DNA of 64,000 nucleotides. Source: CAYLGT01 sp964383465. GTDB taxonomy: Bacteria > Patescibacteriota > Saccharimonadia > Saccharimonadales > Saccharimonadaceae. The notes beneath the pieces were generated by a model. The model was given only the letters and a program-made list of their open reading frames with translations. It did no database searches and was not told the origin of the DNA. This document shows positions 61,532-64,000 of this stretch, one piece after another. The DNA lies in NCBI GenBank assembly GCA_964383465.1, contig CAYLGT010000001.1, positions 1 through 64,000 of the forward strand, given 5' to 3'. Each line of letters opens with the position of its first letter. Position 1 is the first letter of the stretch. The translations under genes and the position numbers were made by a program.

Positions 61532-61563
61532 TTGCACTCGAGACATTCTCGAGAGACTATAGG
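61532..61563 (+). promoter_or_regulatory. promoter of the Dop/PafA gene with CTCGAG repeat
   Basis: TTGCAC at 61533-61538 and a TATAGG or GACTAT box near 61555-61563. Between them lies CTCGAG-ACATT-CTCGAG (61537-61553), an inverted repeat placed like an operator in the spacer. Confidence 0.45.
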
Positions 61564-61567
61564 GTCC

Positions 61568-62977
61568 ATGAACAAGATATTTAGGGAAGAAGCCTTCTTT
61601 AGTCCCACTCCACCACCGAGGATCATCGGTACCGAAATGGAGTATACCGTCGACTACGAGACGCTCTGCAATTATTCGTCTTTGTTATATAACGGGAAAA
61701 CACTGCACCACGATTTTCTCCCTAACGGGGCTCGACTCTATGTGGACGGTGAGAACCTCGAGTATTGTTCTGCTGAAAGCCTAGGTCCACTCGATGCGGC
61801 CGCAGCCGACCACGCTGGCATGCCGATAGTCAAAGATATCTATAGCTCTACGACCTCACGAGAAAAATATGGCAAAGAGCATGTATCTGGTAACCAACGT
61901 TTTATACCGCTTAGGCGCTCTGGCGGCTTTTGTGGTGTCTTCGTCGAGGAAGACGGGAGTGTTTCAAGCGGCTATGACTCCATGGGGTATCATGAAAATC
62001 TCTTGACTGTTCTATCGCCAGAATTTGAACAGTACCGCGTCTTCGAAAAACTGATGTATAGCTTTCTTACAACACGACATATCTGGGAAGGTGCGGGTAT
62101 GGTACTAGAGGATGGCACCCTGGAACTGTCACAAAAACTCTTTCATACACACAACAAGGAACTGATGCGCACCCACACCGATCGTGAAAAGCTAGGGCAT
62201 CTAAAAAAGGCGACGCTTGTAGAAATTCGTACTGCCGACGTCCATATGCTGCCGTTTGCGAGCTTTATGGGGCTAGGCGTGACTTCGCTGGTGCTAAGAC
62301 TTGTAGAACAAGGAGTTATAGGCCCCCACAACATCAAAAATTGGGCAATCAAGGGATATCCTATCAACGAAGCAACACGCTTGAGCACCATGAGCTATGA
62401 CGACTTTGACGCCGAGATCACACTAGAAAACGGTGAACAAATCTCTGTTGCCACCTATCAACGACGCCTGGCAGAGCTTGCCGTAGAGCTTACTAAAGAA
62501 ATCGCCCTCCCCAAAGATGAAGTAAAAGCCGCAAATGAGTGGTTGAAAATCATGCTGAGTATAGAGGCTAGCGGACTCGAAGACCCTTATCTACTCGGCA
62601 GGGTTGAGCACGTCACGAAGCATGCCCTGATGGAACACATTGCCCGGCGAAAAGGAAAAGAGCTCGAAGCCATGCAGCGAGTAGCGGTGGACCTGAGTTT
62701 CACCACGGTCGATCAAAAGCTTGCAAGAGGCGCATTAAAACTTTTTGGTGACGAAGCTGTAAGGCGTGACAGTGCAGTAATTCTAGAACGTGCCGATCGC
62801 TACGTCACTCATGCACCGAAAACCCGTGCCCGTGCACGGGGTGGACTGATCAAAACTCATGGACGCGACGTCAAAGATGCTGGCTGGAATTTTGTAAAGG
62901 TTGGCCCTAAGCTCATAAAGCTCAAAGACCCATACGATCCTAATCCTCGAACTGTTTGGTCTCGTAGCGAGCGATAG
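61568..62977 (+). CDS. Dop/PafA family (Pup ligase/deamidase-type) protein
   Basis: 469 residues from the ATG at 61568 (typical 450-500). Family motifs in order: RIIGTEMEYTVDYE (ATP/Mg site, residues 18-31), NGARLYVDGENLEYCSAES with the catalytic aspartate Asp60 (Dop has NGARFY.DHAHPEYS), SGNQRFIPLR, SMGYHENLL (142-144), FLTTRHIWEGAGMV and ADVHMLPFASFMGLGVTSLV. These enzymes attach or remove the small protein Pup in actinobacteria. No Pup, Mpa or proteasome gene is visible here. It converges with the GT4 gene, overlapping 38 bases. Confidence 0.85.
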   Translation: MNKIFREEAFFSPTPPPRIIGTEMEYTVDYETLCNYSSLLYNGKTLHHDFLPNGARLYVDGENLEYCSAESLGPLDAAAADHAGMPIVKDIYSSTTSREKYGKEHVSGNQRFIPLRRSGGFCGVFVEEDGSVSSGYDSMGYHENLLTVLSPEFEQYRVFEKLMYSFLTTRHIWEGAGMVLEDGTLELSQKLFHTHNKELMRTHTDREKLGHLKKATLVEIRTADVHMLPFASFMGLGVTSLVLRLVEQGVIGPHNIKNWAIKGYPINEATRLSTMSYDDFDAEITLENGEQISVATYQRRLAELAVELTKEIALPKDEVKAANEWLKIMLSIEASGLEDPYLLGRVEHVTKHALMEHIARRKGKELEAMQRVAVDLSFTTVDQKLARGALKLFGDEAVRRDSAVILERADRYVTHAPKTRARARGGLIKTHGRDVKDAGWNFVKVGPKLIKLKDPYDPNPRTVWSRSER

Positions 62978-64000
62978 CGGTCTCGTACAACTTTTCAAGT
63001 TTTTTCACTTGACCCGCTTCGGTAAATTGGGCAGCTAGTTCGCGACTACGTTTGCCAAAGGTAGCGCGAAGCTTTTTGTCTGCGAGCAGGTTGTTTACCG
63101 CGTCAGCAAAAGCATCGGGGTTGTTCTGAACGATGTAGCCGTTTTCACCGTCGACAACTACTTCGGAAAGCTCTGGGTCGATCATGACGACCGGCAGCCC
63201 GGCATGCGTCGCTTCGTGCAGGACCCAGGCTTGGGTATCGGTCAGTGACGGAAAGGTAAAGATGGTACTACTTTCAAACACTGCGCCCAGCGTTTCGCGA
63301 GGCAACGCACCGGTAAACGTGATCCTGTTGGCGGCTGGCGACGCTGCTGCGAGCTTTTCGAGCGTTTCACGAAATTCAAAATCACCCACGAACAGCAGAC
63401 GAGCATGCGGGTGTTTTTTGATGACTTTTTCGATCACTGGGATGAGGAGTGTTAGGTTCTTTTCTGAGCCGAGACGGCCGACAAATGTTAACAGCTGGTC
63501 CGACTTATCTATACCGAAGCGTTGACGAAATGCTTCGCGCTGCAACTCTGTCGAAGCCGGGATCGGCGTCACGCCGTCGGGTTTGAGCGAGACTTCATAG
63601 CGATAGTTGTCGGTATGTTGCCAGCTCTCTAGTTGCTTTTTTGACTTTCGGCTCAACGCAACGACTGCGTCACATTTGCTATACACCAGAGTGATCATCC
63701 GTTCAACGATCTCGATATTCCACTCCACGCGACCGCGGCGTGGTTTGTAAATCTTCATGATTTCGCGTAGGTCTTTGCCGTCGACTTTCACTACAAAAGG
63801 TAGTAGAGCAATCAGCGCGAGAAGCCCAGGCAAAAGCAGGCCGTCACGGTAGTGTTCGACGTACTCGCGCAGGTCCGTGCAGTGCTGCGCAACCAGTGGT
63901 GTTTTAGTTTTAAACGCAGTATATACGCCCATAAGTCCCACTTGCCCAGGCGTAAAGAAGTGGATGACGTCGAGTTCTAGGTCGCGGATCTGGCGCATAA
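62940..64000 (-). CDS. GT4 family glycosyltransferase, 5'-truncated
   Basis: At least 352 residues; the frame runs past the window end. The last part of the N-terminal Rossmann domain is present (DVIHFFTPGQVGLMGVYTAF, TPLVAQHCTDLREY), then the GT4 C-terminal domain: LLTFVGRLGSEKNLTLLIPV, RITFTGALPRETLGAVFESS, FTFPSLTDTQAWVLHEATHA and the E-x7-E-like GLPVVMIDPELSEVVVDGENG. It transfers a nucleotide-sugar to lipid or polysaccharide at the membrane, as in TM7 cell-envelope biosynthesis. Confidence 0.92.
   Translation of the reverse strand, partial: MRQIRDLELDVIHFFTPGQVGLMGVYTAFKTKTPLVAQHCTDLREYVEHYRDGLLLPGLLALIALLPFVVKVDGKDLREIMKIYKPRRGRVEWNIEIVERMITLVYSKCDAVVALSRKSKKQLESWQHTDNYRYEVSLKPDGVTPIPASTELQREAFRQRFGIDKSDQLLTFVGRLGSEKNLTLLIPVIEKVIKKHPHARLLFVGDFEFRETLEKLAAASPAANRITFTGALPRETLGAVFESSTIFTFPSLTDTQAWVLHEATHAGLPVVMIDPELSEVVVDGENGYIVQNNPDAFADAVNNLLADKKLRATFGKRSRELAAQFTEAGQVKKLEKLYETAIARYETKQFED

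Overview
The window looks like part of a Patescibacteria (CPR) genome, most likely a Saccharibacteria (TM7)-type organism. This is inferred from gene content and style: compact genes, frequent 4-bp overlaps, many hypothetical membrane proteins, an F-type ATP synthase operon, a VirB4/VirB6-type secretion operon, LemA/TPM, AI-2E and ABC-F proteins, and several actinobacterial-looking families (SCO6880-like, TelA, Dop/PafA). No 16S gene is present to prove it. The standard genetic code fits, since TGA ends genes. Four 100-N scaffold gaps (4614-4713, 10264-10363, 21206-21305, 46326-46425) interrupt recR, an FAD oxidase, two genes around 21.2 kb and a membrane protein.

Layout. 1-10.3 kb is housekeeping: dnaX (5' end missing), dnaB, a GT-C-like membrane protein, ybaB, recR, a DHH phosphoesterase, cysS, an AI-2E permease, two small membrane proteins and an FAD-linked oxidase. 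10.4-20.7 kb sits on its own contig between two gaps. It carries a leftward type IV secretion operon: degenerate MinD-like protein, two-TM pilin-like protein, VirB6-like protein, SCO6880-like protein, VirB4-type ATPase, VirB8-like protein, and a 793-residue polypeptide joining a transglycosylase domain, a dead NlpC/P60 domain, a DNase I-like nuclease/phosphatase and an M23 peptidase. 21.3-26.3 kb holds a VIT1-type transporter and a GC-rich trio (binding-protein/VWA lipoprotein, membrane linker, TelA) that could form a trans-envelope stress module.

26.3-40 kb returns to native-looking genes: DODA-type dioxygenase, hypotheticals, a frameshifted gene, tRNA-Gln inside a long leader/trailer stem, PAP2, LemA, TPM, an S26 peptidase fusion, an Ig-like surface protein, an RNA methyltransferase, Nudix, and an MFS transporter behind a leader peptide and terminator. 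40-45 kb has a UvrD-nuclease helicase flanked by two hairpin-rich units, one a likely ncRNA and the other with a mini-ORF and three tRNAs. 46.7-53.3 kb is the atp operon (a-c-b-delta-alpha-gamma-X-beta-epsilon, with an extra gene X). 53.4-64 kb has a zinc-ribbon protein, glutaredoxin, small hypotheticals, ABC-F, a second structured RNA candidate, a ParB-like / HhH-GPD / CobO-like cluster, a Dop/PafA-family ligase and a GT4 glycosyltransferase.

Two styles of gene start coexist. Many native genes have an extended -10 (TGCTATACT-like) only 6-9 nt before the ATG, which predicts leaderless mRNA. The GC-rich genes have strong AAGGAG-type sites. Five near-consensus promoters with 17-nt spacers drive short, GC-rich, hairpin-rich units. 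The most interesting candidates are the multi-domain T4SS-linked hydrolase/nuclease, the VWA-TelA module, the HhH-GPD/ParB/CobO cluster and the Dop/PafA homologue.
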